From: Stichopus chloronotus
Lineage: Eukaryota > Echinodermata > Holothuroidea > Aspidochirotida > Stichopodidae
Length of the DNA stretch: 64,000 nt
Assembly (NCBI GenBank): GCA_021234535.1
Contig: CM037842.1
Location: 4,367,315-4,431,314, forward strand
Reading direction: 5' to 3'
In this document: positions 10,938 through 23,600 of the stretch, piece by piece
Numbering within the stretch: position 1 is the stretch's first letter
How the letters are laid out: the number at the start of each line of letters is the position of its first letter
Position numbers and translations under genes: made by a program
Notes under the pieces: generated by a model
Database searches by the model: none
What the model was told of the DNA's origin: nothing
What the model saw: only the letters and a program-made list of their open reading frames with translations

Positions 10938-11447
10938 GGATGGAGGAAGCAAAAATATTGAGGAGAAATCATAACTTAGGGTCAACTTACGAGGACTTTA
11001 AGTGTGTTAAAAGCTACTTGTAACACGAAAGAAATTATTGCCGAGTCGATAAAGGAAAATTTGCAAAAGGCAGAGCACCAATTTGAGGCAATGGAAGAGG
11101 TTCATGCTGATCTGGATGGGCTGTTGTCTGATGAAGCATTTGAGCAAGCAGAAAGCTGGATGTTGGAATGCCAAAAGCATTATACTGAGGAGAGGGAGGA
11201 AGCATTGAAAAAGTTAAAGGAGGAAATTGAGTTTCAAATTAGCGTTGGAATTACGTAAGGCAGAAATTCCACCATACGATGGAGACCCAAGAACATTCTG
11301 GTCGTTTATGAAGAATTTTGAGGTAAATATGGCAGACAAGCTGAGTTGAGATGAGGTAAGGTTGAGTTATTTGATTCAACCAACAACAGGCAAGACTAGA
11401 AGCAGCATTGATCACTGTGTGTTTCTTGGAGCTCAGAGATAATGTTG
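10938..11447 (+). pseudogene. BEL/Pao-type retrotransposon gag remnant (DUF1759-like)
   Basis: An acidic, Lys-rich coiled-coil-like segment (open from about 11004 to 11258) is followed, after a frameshift near 11245, by a stretch resembling the DUF1759 gag domain. Recognisable pieces are AEIPPYDGDPRTFWSF and RLSYLIQPTTGK. An in-frame TGA interrupts the domain after MADKLS and a further stop follows near 11446. No protease or polymerase is seen nearby, so this is a broken fragment. Confidence 0.7.
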
Positions 11448-11690
11448 ACTGATGTCACACTCATACTGTACTTGATGTGTGAGTTGTATGGCCTGGGTAG
11501 GTGATCCCTATTGCTTTTGGTGGACGTCAAATGTCGCGGTCATTTTAGGTCACCAAAATAAAGGTCATTTTGGGTTAAAGGCTTGTGGTGTATCAAGAAA
11601 AATAACTGCAGTTGATCTTATACTTGCCATGTGAATAATTCATGTTTGTTGTAATATAACCATGTAGCAAGGAATCACAAAGCCTTTTGG

Positions 11691-14600
11691 CTTTCTGGTT
11701 TTTTTCTCTACCTCTAAAAGCTCAAGATGCATGCTTCTTCAAAACTCTCTCACCTATGTATTGCTTTGTTAGGCAGTGGAATTTGTTAACAAACCGCATA
11801 CAGCTATCTAAGCAGTTCCAAGTTATGAACTGATGAACAAAATCTTACATTTATCTTTTGGTTTTCACTTTTTTGTGCACTGCCATAGACTTATTTTGGT
11901 TCTCTTGGTGTATTGTTTTTGGACATTGGTTTTTTGTTGGCCGCAAAAGTTCTAAGAGCCACACTTCTTTAAAATGTTTTTTATCGTTTCATTTCCCTTC
12001 AATTTCAAACTCTGAGTTACAATGGCACCTCTTTTACTGGACTTGATAACATTCTTTTTGAACAATTAAGACACTATGTAAAGTTTGAAGTGCAAACTTT
12101 CCTAAGTGGAGCAACAAAAAAAAAAAGAAAAATAGTGATTGGATAGTTGAATATGCAGAGATGCAGAGATATATTTTGATCGACTAATTTCTAAATCCTG
12201 TATCCAATCCAAATATCATGAAACCATGAATTATTAAAGGGAAATAGGGCATTTAGAATATACCAACGTGGCATGCAAAGAAAATAGCTTTAATTATTGT
12301 TAAACCATTCAGTCTCATCAATAAACATTTGCCAAAGCTTTGTCGCAGATGTCTCCTCAAAACAAAATGCATGCGGTGAGTAATGGAAGATGCATCATTT
12401 GAATTTTGAAGAGTTTGGGTGAACAAATTATTGCTGAGTAACAAATATCTGAATTTCTATCTGTGAGAAACCTACATGCAACACAATAGTGGACCCCTGC
12501 AGCTTGTTCAGACTGGTAGGTGTGTCATTTTGTAGAAAGTGTGCAGGAGCAGGCACTGTATGTCACCCCAAAAATCATTCAGCTAAACTGATTACAGCTG
12601 GGTTGAAAGATTGTATTAATCAGAACAATTGCAGTTACAAGAGGCTTTGAATTATTTACATCATGGTGCTTTAGGCAGTGGAGACTGTTTAGCTGGTGAA
12701 GAATCCATTTACTGTAGTCTACTCTTCACTGGAAGAAGAAAAAGATTTTCATTCATTACTTATCATGGTAAGAAAAGATACTGTACGTTCCTCATTTGAT
12801 GGTATGTTCTATATTTGATGTCAAAGGTTATTTATCTCGATGAAAGCAAAAAGAATCTACTCTGGTGCTGGTAATTCACCTTCTGTTCAGCTTTTGGTTT
12901 AATCTAGCAGATCTCTTCAAGACTACAGCGTTTGTCGGAGTCTAGCTTGATCTGGACACAGGATGTTTTTCTTTTAATATATGTAGAGTCATAAACTGCT
13001 GGGCTTTGGCAAGTCATTTTGCAACCCACTGATTGACTCAGGTTTTCCTCAACTCGTGACATTTGTTTCGAACATCAGTATTTGTAACCACAGAGGTGCT
13101 GTCACAAGATACTGATGATTTCTCAGTGTGACAGTTACTGTATAAGCTCTGATTCCATAGTAAGTCTGATAACCCTTGGAAATAAACTTTTATGGTATTT
13201 TTTTTTAAATGTTTAATTGGAACTAAATCATGAACTGTTTTTTTCTTTCAGTGCTCCATCAACTCGACTTCTCTTCTGTCAACGTTGAATAGTTTAGTAG
13301 CACCCCCCCCCCCCAAAACCTAGATCTTTTCCTCCTGTATTAGGTTTTAGTTTCGCCTTGTCATTGACAAAAAATATTTCTTTCCTTCCTTTTGTCTCTG
13401 CTCGTTTCCCCTCTCATTGTCGTTCTAAAAAAAACAAAAACAGATGCTTGTAGGTGTCAATGGTTACCATGGTGATTGATTGTCAAGGGTTAGTTAATTC
13501 ATGGATGAACTGATTTTACTACACTACTGTACTGCCATACTCACTGTCATTCTCCAGTGTACATTTTTTCCTTTCCTTGTCATTCCTGCACAAATTGTCT
13601 TATTGTTTTTTTTGTTCTTGCCTTTTTGTTTTCTTCCTTTATTCATTCTAGAGTCTCTAATCTGCAGTTGTTGACACATTTCAGTTGAGAAAATTGTGTA
13701 AAATTTTGAGAAAGTAACCCCCTCCCAAAAAAAAAAATGATTAGGCTAGAACTATTTTCTCAGTGGTTGCTTCTATTGGGTAGATGCTTTGTGTTCGTCC
13801 AAGTAGTTGCACATGGGGAAAGGTCCGTCCAGACAGTACTTTGTAGTCAATAAGTTCAGGTCTCGCCAGACAGTCCAGCCAGGTTTTCCAGAGGTATTAC
13901 AAGGGAATAGAACATGATATCCAAATTTTCCATGAGTTCTTTAATGTCACATAAGATGGTAAAGATTACTAACAGATTCATATGTCGACACAAGTTTTGG
14001 TATTTAGCAAGACAGTAATTGACAGGAGACAACTCATTCCTCAAGACAACTCAAGATGTTGAAGCTACTAAAGGATATTATAAGCATGATGTGCTGCACT
14101 CCATGTCGGTAACATAAAATACAGTTGGAGTATCATTCTTGGGGCAGCTTTTCAATATTTTAATTTGTTCCCTAAATTGTAATTTGAAGCAAATAACTGT
14201 CATATCTTCCCCAGTGTAAAGTGCAAAATGTGGTAAACTTTCAAAATTTTCCAAAACCTGTGGTGGTCATTTCTATCCTTTGCAATGTTTGTGATCTTAC
14301 AGATGTGATCTTTGTGATGTTAGCAACCTCAGGGAGAAAAAAAGGTACAATGCAGACTTAACACCTTACACAGTTATTTGAGGTTTCTGCTCAATGGAGC
14401 ATTTGTTAATTCATCATTTCCGTATTGTGGACAGCATGAATGACAAAACACTGGGTGGGGGGGTCACATATCAGGTGACAAGTTTGACCAAGATCCACAA
14501 TCACCTACCCAAACTGCCTTTGATGCGTTGAGGTCTCTATGTAGAATGTTTTAGAGTCACTTGCTTTTGCGTAAATGTGGTTTGAAAAATATTAAAAAGT

Positions 14601-15100
14601 ATTGTTTGTAATAGCGGTTGTAAAATTATTGTTGATAATCAAATTCAATATCAAGAACAGGTGTACTGCCATGACGGAGTGACAGTGTCACTGAGTAGAA
14701 ATTTATTTTGGAAAAGTTGCAATATTTTACAATTTTTTCAAGCGATTATGTGTTTTAATTGTATAAATTTGTCAATTGTGATTTTACGTTTTTTTAAATA
14801 TTTTATTGATTTCATATTTTATCACATCACTTTTAAAGCTCTGTGCAAGACCATTCACTTTGTGGTGATGTTTTGCTGCAGCTGTATAAAATTTAACAGA
14901 CTTTATAACATTTCACAATATTTTTCAATTCTTTAATTTGTTACAGAGTGTAGTAAAGATAATTCAGAGGAAAGAGAGGGGGGGGGGGGGAGCACTAATT
15001 GTGATCTTTAGTAAGAGGGTAGTCATATAGTTGGAGGAACAGTTCAGGTAATTTCAAGGATTGCCGTTCGACGGCTTAGTCACGGAATGAGAGAGAACCT
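11691..15100. other. Intergenic, no gene seen
   Basis: AT-rich DNA with short homopolymers, including a poly-C tract near 13303 and a poly-G tract near 14981. No ORF with recognisable homology is present in either strand. Confidence 0.6.
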
Positions 15101-15293
15101 TGTTAGAGGTCGCAGGCCAGCCCTTGAGAGATTTATTACAAAAGTAGTGTACAGCCTAGGCTAGACCCAGTTAGACTGAATCACCGATATCACATACACA
15201 CACAAGGTGTCTCATACATTCTCACTCACGCACAACGGCTTCCCTGACTCTGGAAGAAGTGGTAATGTATTCAGACTCATTCAAAGTACAACA
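15101..15293 (+). repeat. Possible LTR with adjacent primer-binding-site-like motif
   Basis: The segment starts TGTTAGAGG and ends GTACAACA (TGTT...AACA). It is followed directly by TTGGTAGCAAAAATG, which resembles the initiator tRNA-Met primer site TGGTAGCAGAG. No second LTR or polymerase was found nearby, so a solo or decayed LTR is only a suggestion. Confidence 0.3.
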
Positions 15294-17534
15294 TTGGTAG
15301 CAAAAATGAAGAGCAATGACAATGAGCCTTTCAGTTTGCAGTGAAACTGAAAGGCCAAGACATTTGTAATTTTCACATTCTTTCGTATAAATGTATGCAA
15401 TGCTTTTAGTATGCCCATCATGCTGCCACTCTAACAGTGCCCCGCTCGTCAGCTGCTAACACGCGAACTTTGCACCCAAGCAAATTGTGTACATCGGAGG
15501 ATCTGTTCGCTACATGAGGATCTGTTCGCTACAAACGTCTTGGACGTTCGTCAAAAAATGGTGCGTAACCCTGTGCCAAATCGTCGATCTTCATTAATAC
15601 AACGCAGTCATTTGTGTATGGAGCACTCACACAGTCAAGGGTAGTGCTTGGTCAACATTCGTTTTGATTGATTCTTCTCCCAAAGAGAGCATGAACATAA
15701 AATTGTAGGGTGTGAACTATATCACCTCATCTGATTAGTTTCTTCACAGTTTCGAAGCGAATCAGCCATAAAATGAAAAGTTAAGATAGTCGGGGAAAGA
15801 TTTACAAGATCCTAGTGTTAAGTAGCAATCGGCGAGTAAATGCGGTGGTTGCAGTCAGCTCTGTAGAAAAGCAGCAGCAGTGTGTGTGATACCACATTAC
15901 TAGGGTCTTTGCAAGACTAGACTGCGGTGCGCGTAATGAGCCCAAACAGCCAAAATGGCTCTTAGCCAAAGACTAAGCATAGGCAAACTTCAGATTATTC
16001 TTTCAAATTTGCGCCGAATGACAGCGCAGCTACATTTCACGTTTGTGAAATGAACGTAGGAACAAGGAACCATTTAAAACTTTAAATTACACTTCCTGCG
16101 GTAACTTTACTACAATCATAAAATTACTGTTTCAGTTATGAGGCCAGCATAAACGTAAGTCAATTTCTCATTTAATTCATTGATACCTTTTTGTTTGATA
16201 ATTCAAACAGGGTCCATTTTTTGGGGGGTGGGGGTTTACATATAATCTTTACTATCAAAAGCTTATTCTTGTCAGCTGTGAATATTCATGTTATGAAAGT
16301 TATTTTGAAGATATGTCATATAGGATATTTGCCTACTGCCATCATCCTATTATGTATTTGTGTAAATTGCCCAGTGCAAACTGAAGTATTTTAAAATGAT
16401 TAATGCTTTTACGAATGTCATTTATGAAAGCCAGGTCAGATTGTGGAGATACTATATTTTTGAAGTCCTGAACTTTCACCTGCACATTTTTCAGTCTTTT
16501 GAACGTTGGTGTATTTTGCTAATATTTTCACTTTTTGGTTTGGTGGGAATGGGATGTTGTCGTCTATCGTCTTACACATGGAAGCAAATACACATCACAA
16601 TGAAAAAAATGAATTGTGTCACCGATTCTTTGAATGTGTGCGGCCTTGCAGACATCTCTCTTTCACATATGCGTACTACAACATAGCATACAGGGAACAG
16701 TGTGGAATTTTGAAATACTTCCATAGGCTCCAATACTAATTGGCTGGTATGAGGCTGGCCATGGCCCACACAACAAACAGCCGTTTTCTCCTGACTGCAC
16801 TGGGCACTTTCAGCATCTCCTCAGCTTCCCTTCCTTTAAAGGACTGTGTCAAAGTGGCATTGGGTGAGGTATTCCTAGTTCTTAAAATGATCGAGTAAAA
16901 GAACGAATTTGTACTCAAAAAATCTGATGGATATTACGTACTATGGTTAACTATTATGGTTGGTTAACTCCTTTTATCATATTAATGAAATTGTTTTATG
17001 GCTTTGTTGGCCAAAGGCAAACCATGTCCAAACTTGCAATAAGATCAATTGTCAAGATGTTGCTCCCTGCTTTCAATGGTCAAGACAATATTTCCTTATA
17101 TTAATGGTCAAAATGTTGCTCCCTGCGATCAATGGTCAAGTTTGCTAATGTCTGGATATGTTTTCAGAGAATGCTCAGATTTCTCTTGGAAACTTAACAA
17201 TACTCATAGAGGAATCTGGTATTTTTGAGACAAACAGCAGTATGTATTACACACTATGGCGGTAATGACAACTAAAGGGTGGCATTTAAAATCCTACATT
17301 TGTGTCAGGAGTTTTCTTACTCTACAGTATATGTGAGGAAGTTTAAGCTTCAGGGGAAAAAAAAAGAAAATTTGCTGGAACTCAAAATGCTGGCCAGTGA
17401 CTCATAATGACATTCTTGGAATAGTGACGCAAGCTCTAGTTTGATCTTGGGAGTGAAACTCTTACACCACACTCTCTCACAAATCATTTAAAGACAATGA
17501 CAAATTTTATCTTTGTTTTTCTTTCATTTGGGGT
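15294..17534. other. Intergenic downstream of RPLP1, no gene seen
   Basis: An 18-bp direct repeat around 15497-15535 (GAGGATCTGTTCGCTACA twice) is the only local structure noted. Otherwise AT-rich, non-coding sequence. Confidence 0.6.
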
Positions 17535-17540
17535 TTTATT
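17535..17540 (-). terminator. RPLP1: Likely RPLP1 polyadenylation signal
   Basis: TTTATT on the plus strand is AATAAA on the RPLP1 strand, about 120 bp beyond the stop codon. The spacing is reasonable for a short ribosomal protein 3'UTR. Confidence 0.6.
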
Positions 17541-17660
17541 TCAAGAATTCAACATAATATGGACATCATCACACCTGCATGATGTGAAGCATTGTTGAGC
17601 TTGTTGTGTTGCTTCCTGAACTTCTACATGAAAACTTCTTTCATGATTCTGCTGCACCTC

Positions 17661-17674
17661 TTAGTCAAAGAGAC
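17661..17674 (-). CDS. RPLP1: RPLP1 exon 4 (last codons and stop)
   Basis: Fourteen coding bases complete Gly111 and encode Leu-Phe-Asp and TAA, after the acceptor ccattttcag (minus strand). They match the invariant GFGLFD terminus. Confidence 0.93.
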
Positions 17675-20600
17675 CTGAAAATGGACAAACATACAATATG
17701 AATTTAATATTTTCAATAATATACACAAAATATAATTGCCCCCCCCCCAAAAAAAAAAACCAAGAAAAAAAAATGGAAAATTAGAGATGACATACACATG
17801 GAAGCAACAATTTCTGCTATCAACTGCCCGTTCAACTTGATAAAAATCTTGAACTATTGGAAAGTTTACGCAGTCCCTGTAACTGCCTACATTGGTACAG
17901 TTCGAACCTTCACAAGGCTGCATGTGAGGGACACGTTGCAATAGAACGAACTGTCACACAACACCCGACCAATCAACGATACGCCTTTGTGAGACTGTGT
18001 ACAGCAAATGGTCTAGCTCATTATCTGTTCTATCATATTGTAGGACAAACATTTATATTACCCTTCATACTGGGATTGTTGATCAAGTGGATGGAACCCG
18101 CCAGTTCTTTTTTTAACGTGCTGCACTGTTTACGATTCATATCTGCAGGGACCACATGGGTATTTTTTCTTTCAGATTTGAATATTGCAATGCACCCGCC
18201 CCACTTCCCAAAAAAAAAAAATTCTCAAAAAAACTTGGCAAAGCTTCTTTGAATTTTGAGTCAGATAGTGACTCCTAAAATAAGAGAGAGGGTTTTGGAA
18301 TGGGGCAGGCGATTTCGAAAGAGCCCCTACAAATGAGATACAAATATTGTCTTTTTGCTTGTATTTGCATAAAAAAAGAAGTTGGTTATAACATACTTTT
18401 GTGTGAAACAAGTACAGTGTATTTTTCCACTTTTAAGATGAAATTTGCAAAAAAGAAACAATGTCATTTTGTGAAAATTTCCATGACTTCTTCTTGACTT
18501 CAAATCATTTCCCTGAATTTCAAAACACTTCAACTTTTCATCTATGGCTTTTCCAGGTTTTTTTTTTTACGACTGTGTGAACCCTGTGTATTGAACTATC
18601 ACTTCAGATTTCAAACTTCTTCCACTACCTTTGAGATTACTGACGACTGATTGAGCTGTCGACTTTCTCATGGTTGACTCACAGCTCATGGAAAAAGTGA
18701 ACAGGCCTGCATTGGTGCTCTTAAATGCCACATACACATGAGCCACACATTTCACTGTAATTCAACTTCGTTTTCCTTTCGCTTTCATAGTAACTTTATC
18801 AAATCGTTATCAAATGAACAGTTCAGAACAGTAATTAGTAATCAGTAATAATGAACAGTAATTAGTTAAAAAGACTGAAGAGTTGCACCAAAACATGCAC
18901 CATTACCAATTATGCAATAGTTTTTTAGAATAAAAATCCTTTACCAAAAACATACACCTACAGTTATAATCCTGCTTTTTTTTTGTTTTTTTTTTGGGGG
19001 GGGGCATTTTTGGACAAAATGTAAGACTAAAGCAATGGATCACTTTGACCTCAGCTTGCTGAACAACCTTGGGCAAAACCAGGGGGCAACCTGGTGCCCC
19101 TTCTGTGTTTACTTAAAATGTTACATGTTTCACCAGGGGTGTAAAACAGAGGCTGCACAAGTTCTCAAAACTTGCAATTTCTGCAAATTCTGATGCGCAC
19201 AACTGAGGCAAGTTAAATATGAGCACAAAATGAACACTTATGATAATTTATAACATTCAACTCTCCTTGAAATTGTTCCTGCTTCACGATAATTCTCACA
19301 AAGTTATTGAGTTCATTCCAGTCTGCCAGCATTCCCACAGAAGACGATCCTAAATTTTGGTCCTTTCAGTAATTACAAGTTAAAGCAAACTTTTGGTTTT
19401 TTAAACAAAAAATATCCTCACCGAATCCCATGTCGTCATCGGATTCCTCGTCAGAGGACTCTTTCTTCTCTTCCTTCTTCTCCTCCTCTTCTGTGATGAA
19501 GACGATAACGATAATATTTATAATATTTATGATTAGACGAATCTTTGAAACTTTAAATACACTACCCAGGTTTTCAAAAAGGGTAATCATAATGGCCTGC
19601 TAAGAACAATGTTTAATACTATCTACAAACTTACTGTAATACAACATGTTGTCATACCAAAGACACACTCGCAAACTGTGCTGTTTAACAATGCAAAATT
19701 CATTGCTAACTTATCAACTCACATCACATCAGAAATTTATCGTAGAATCTGACCAGGTTGAGAAATAAGGAAACGACTTCTTCTGTTGTCTCAAGCAACC
19801 CTGTGATACACCTTGGTTACTTATATTTCAAAAGATTCAGGCATTTTCATATGCCTGAGAAAGTTAAGTTGTCAAGCAGGAGTGTTGATTTTATTTAATT
19901 TAAAAAAAATAAGGCAAATCCATTGTTCTCTTTTATTCAAATTTTATTTTAATAATTAGAACTGGGCCTTATGACTTTTTTTTTTTTATTATGTCAACTT
20001 CACATTTAAGTTCCCCCGCAAATTTTCTTCAAACCTTCCACAAACATACAAAGCCACCTGTATCATCTGCAAGCCGTCAAAGGGGCAGTGTTTTATTTCC
20101 AATTCTAATTTACTCTCTGTGCTCATTGCGCAACAGAACTGTATGTTTCCAATAACAACCTGCAAGGCCACATTGGCCTTTAATAGACTCATTGATCAAT
20201 ATGCAAACAAACAGCTTAGTACTTTGATAGCTTGGTTTATAAATATGCAAAGGAAACTTTCAAAGTAGTTGTTGTGTACTACGGATTACCGTTTTCTATC
20301 TCTGGCACTTCTGCACGGTTTGAATAAATTAAGCCTCTGTTTACCTCGGGGATACTTTATCACTATGACATAACGAACTCATTGTACATATACCGGTCAG
20401 TGTTTGTTGTTAAGAGTTTACCAATTATCTTCACTAGTCTGTACTGCCGCCATTGTCCTGTTGACATCAACATCATTCTTTGAGGCAAGTGTATATTTAA
20501 AGGGGCTCATTGAGCTGATTTGGTTTATTTTGTGGCAATTTTGAGAGATACAGTACCATTGCATGTCAATACTTCCAAGAAGTCTCATTTTCCGTGTATC

Positions 20601-23600
20601 TATTCCTACATTTACTGATTATGTGACAAATTGTGGTATATTTATGAAAAGGAATTGCCTATGGTTCATACATTACAGTAATAAGTGTCTGGTCACAGAT
20701 TTTCAATCAGTGATTTTGGTTGGTAATTACCCTTATCATTATTGCTTTAGCTGTGCGTCAGATGTTCAGAACCTCTTAGTTTGACTATTTACCATCAACA
20801 TATAAGTAATCCTCAACAGGTGTAACAAAAGATCATGACATTTGTAAGTAAACTCAAAGAGACTCTCTAAGGTTCTCCTAGAAAATTGTCAACGCTTTAT
20901 CCTGATGTCAGGCAGAACACATCATACTACTTCACATCAAGATTGTATGACATCACTTGGGATTCATTACTAGGAATTTTACAAGGACTTCATTTTTCAG
21001 ACAGGTCCTCCTTTGGCAATACATGTGATTAATCAGCTGAGGTTTTCATTCTGAATGTACCTCTACTGTAACTCTGTGAAGGCATCATAAGATACGCAGA
21101 AGAAAATGACAATAAATGTCAATCCATCTATTACTTCAGTTTGAGAAAGGATCGTTTTTTGGGACCAATTTTTTTTTTGGCTTGCAATTGAGTTTGTGAA
21201 TGAATCAGGTGACTTCACACCTGATATGCTAAAAATAAGTTGAGGAGTTTTGCATGGAATACTTGTCTCAAAATCATTCTAAAGAGTACCATAAGATATT
21301 TAACATCAGTCGAAAAATTAAGTAGGAAAGAACATTTTCTGCTAGAAATACAGCCATTATTGAAACGTGAAAACTCAGTGGTCTTTTCTTTTTTTTCTTT
21401 TTTTTGACAGAAATGTGATGTAACTTGCAATTTACAGTGATTTTAATGATACAAGCTTGTTTTTTAAAAGTCAATTCACCCATGTTCTCTCTAAAACTTA
21501 CTCTCTTCTTCAGCTGCGCCTCCTGCACCAGCAGCTCCGCCCCCTGCGGCAGGTGCTGCGCCTGCTCCACTGCCGACGTTGCTGATGAGGGATCCGATAT
21601 TGATATCCTTCAAGGCTTTGGCAAAGAGACCTGGCCAGTATGGCTCCACGTTGACTCCGGCGGCTTTCACCAAGGTGGTGATTTTGTCGGCCTGAAAATA
21701 AAAACTTCAGATCAGTTTACAACATTCAACATTTGTTTTTCTATTTTGATGACATAACCAGACTTCAACGTGCAGAGACCCACATTAAACTAAAGTGACC
21801 TTTGACCTTCATCAAAGTTCACAGACCTCTTGTAAACTTAAGTAAATTGTAGACCTACTGTACATATCACAAATAATATCAGAGCAAAGGTCTCTGACTA
21901 AGGTACTGCATCTACAAGGATTTTGAACTTTTAACCTCCAGCAATCTCCACCAAGGCCAGTAGTAGTAGTAGCTTCATTGGACTCAATACAGTTCACAAA
22001 AATACGACACAAACATCAACCGAAGCTTGCTGAAACATCATGCATACATGTATGTCACTTGACAGGGTCGTCACCACACCTGGGGGGTGCCGGGCGGTCC
22101 TACCCAGCTCTCAAAATCCCTGCCCGGCACTCGCCATCAATTTCAGCATCAACGCCCGGCACAAATTTTGTTACTTAACTGAATAAAATTGTTAGATTTC
22201 TTTAGACTTCTGAGTAATTATCCTTTCTTTTTTACCACAAAACGGCAAAGTAAGCTTCAACATTTCCGCACTGGTCGAAACCAAAGTACCGAATTCATAA
22301 TTTATAATCTAGAGTGCACCATTTTACATCCAAGCCCTCTCCAACTCGCAAAATTTTTCAAAGCGGAGGTCCCCTTAGACCCCCCCAGGACGGCGATCAC
22401 AAATTACCCCGCCCTCAAAATGGTCTGGTGACAACCCTGCCACTTGACCATAATCAGAAAGGGATATGATCCATAAATACAAACTATACATACAGTAGCA
22501 GTATGGTAGTACAGCAGTTGCTGTACCTCTATCACATAATGATACAGAATTTGGTTTGTGCTTGTTGAGGATAAACTTTGTATTAAGTCAAGACAAGACA
22601 ACAAAGCCAGACTAGGGTTAAGTTGTCATGAAGTGCTCAACACATCATGAACTTTTGATCATTGGATCCACCATGTATTGGTTTACCATATTTCTCTTGG
22701 CTGAAAGGGGGACAAAACTTCCTGGGGAAACTAATCAGGAGGCGTATGCATACGAGCGTCTGAAATAAGGGAGGGTAGAGATTCTTATCCGTTTGTTACT
22801 GATTTGCAGGATTACTACCTAAGCAGAGAGCCCCCCATGTAGTGTGCGAGACAATTTTTAGTTTTATAAACCCCCAAGATGGCCACAAATGGCATTTCCC
22901 GGATGTTCAGGGCTGCATGTACCCAGCCTTTAATTAAGGACCTAATGTCTGCAATTTCTCAATTAATGAGAAAAACATCCACCTTTGGAAATATGGTAAT
23001 AATATGAAAGTTTTTTATCACCTTAAATATTTCCACCTATAAAATTGTTTTGGTCCTTTAGGCGTAGTGATCTTTATAACAAAATTCTTTGGGTAACCAT
23101 GCGCAAAATATCTTTCCGCCACTTGCACATAGGCGGAGAACCATCACAGGCGCTTACCGGAATTGGCTGAGCTAATACCTCCCAGCTGGAAAGTGCATTT
23201 TCCAGACCATTTTTCTTCATAAACCTCACTCCACCCTCTAAAAATAGATATCTCTTAAGTTTCTTTTCAGGTAGGTCTAAATTATTTCTGAGGTTGGCAC
23301 ACGATTATTAGATCCTTATCCACACATAGCACGAAATGATGCTGGAAAGTACACCCTCAATAGGAGATTTTACAACACAATCCAGGGCAATTGTGAGTAT
23401 GAGGGAATATGGCTGTTAGAGTCACCCAGTCAGTGGCAGCATTACCAATACACTCTGATGAGAATAGTTGGGTAACTGGAATTTGATCAATTTTGTATTT
23501 TCTGGCAAGAAATGACACAAATTTGGTGAGAAATGATAACTTGAAGGGATTTTGGGCGCATGATTCTTGAATTTTCTTCCATTATGGCTACAACAAGCAA

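Larger units (their letters stand above)
10107..11690 (+). repeat. Dispersed tandem-repeat element, locus 2, interrupted
   Basis: Begins with an ATTCCTTGCC..GGCAGGGGAAT imperfect palindrome near 10110 and a (TG)n tract at 10152-10180. Diverged units containing TAAACACTCTATCTCAAGAA and GTAGATGATCCCTATTG-type motifs follow. Similar unit sequence resumes at about 11480-11640. The intervening sequence includes a gag remnant, so a retroelement fragment appears to have landed in or beside this repeat. Confidence 0.65.

Noticed and set aside
21700..21830. Box C/D snoRNA in RPLP1 intron 1 (TGATGA and CTGA on the gene strand)
   Set aside because: The C box is imperfect and there is no terminal stem, C'/D' pair or recognisable rRNA guide. 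Ribosomal protein introns often host snoRNAs, but this one is not convincing.
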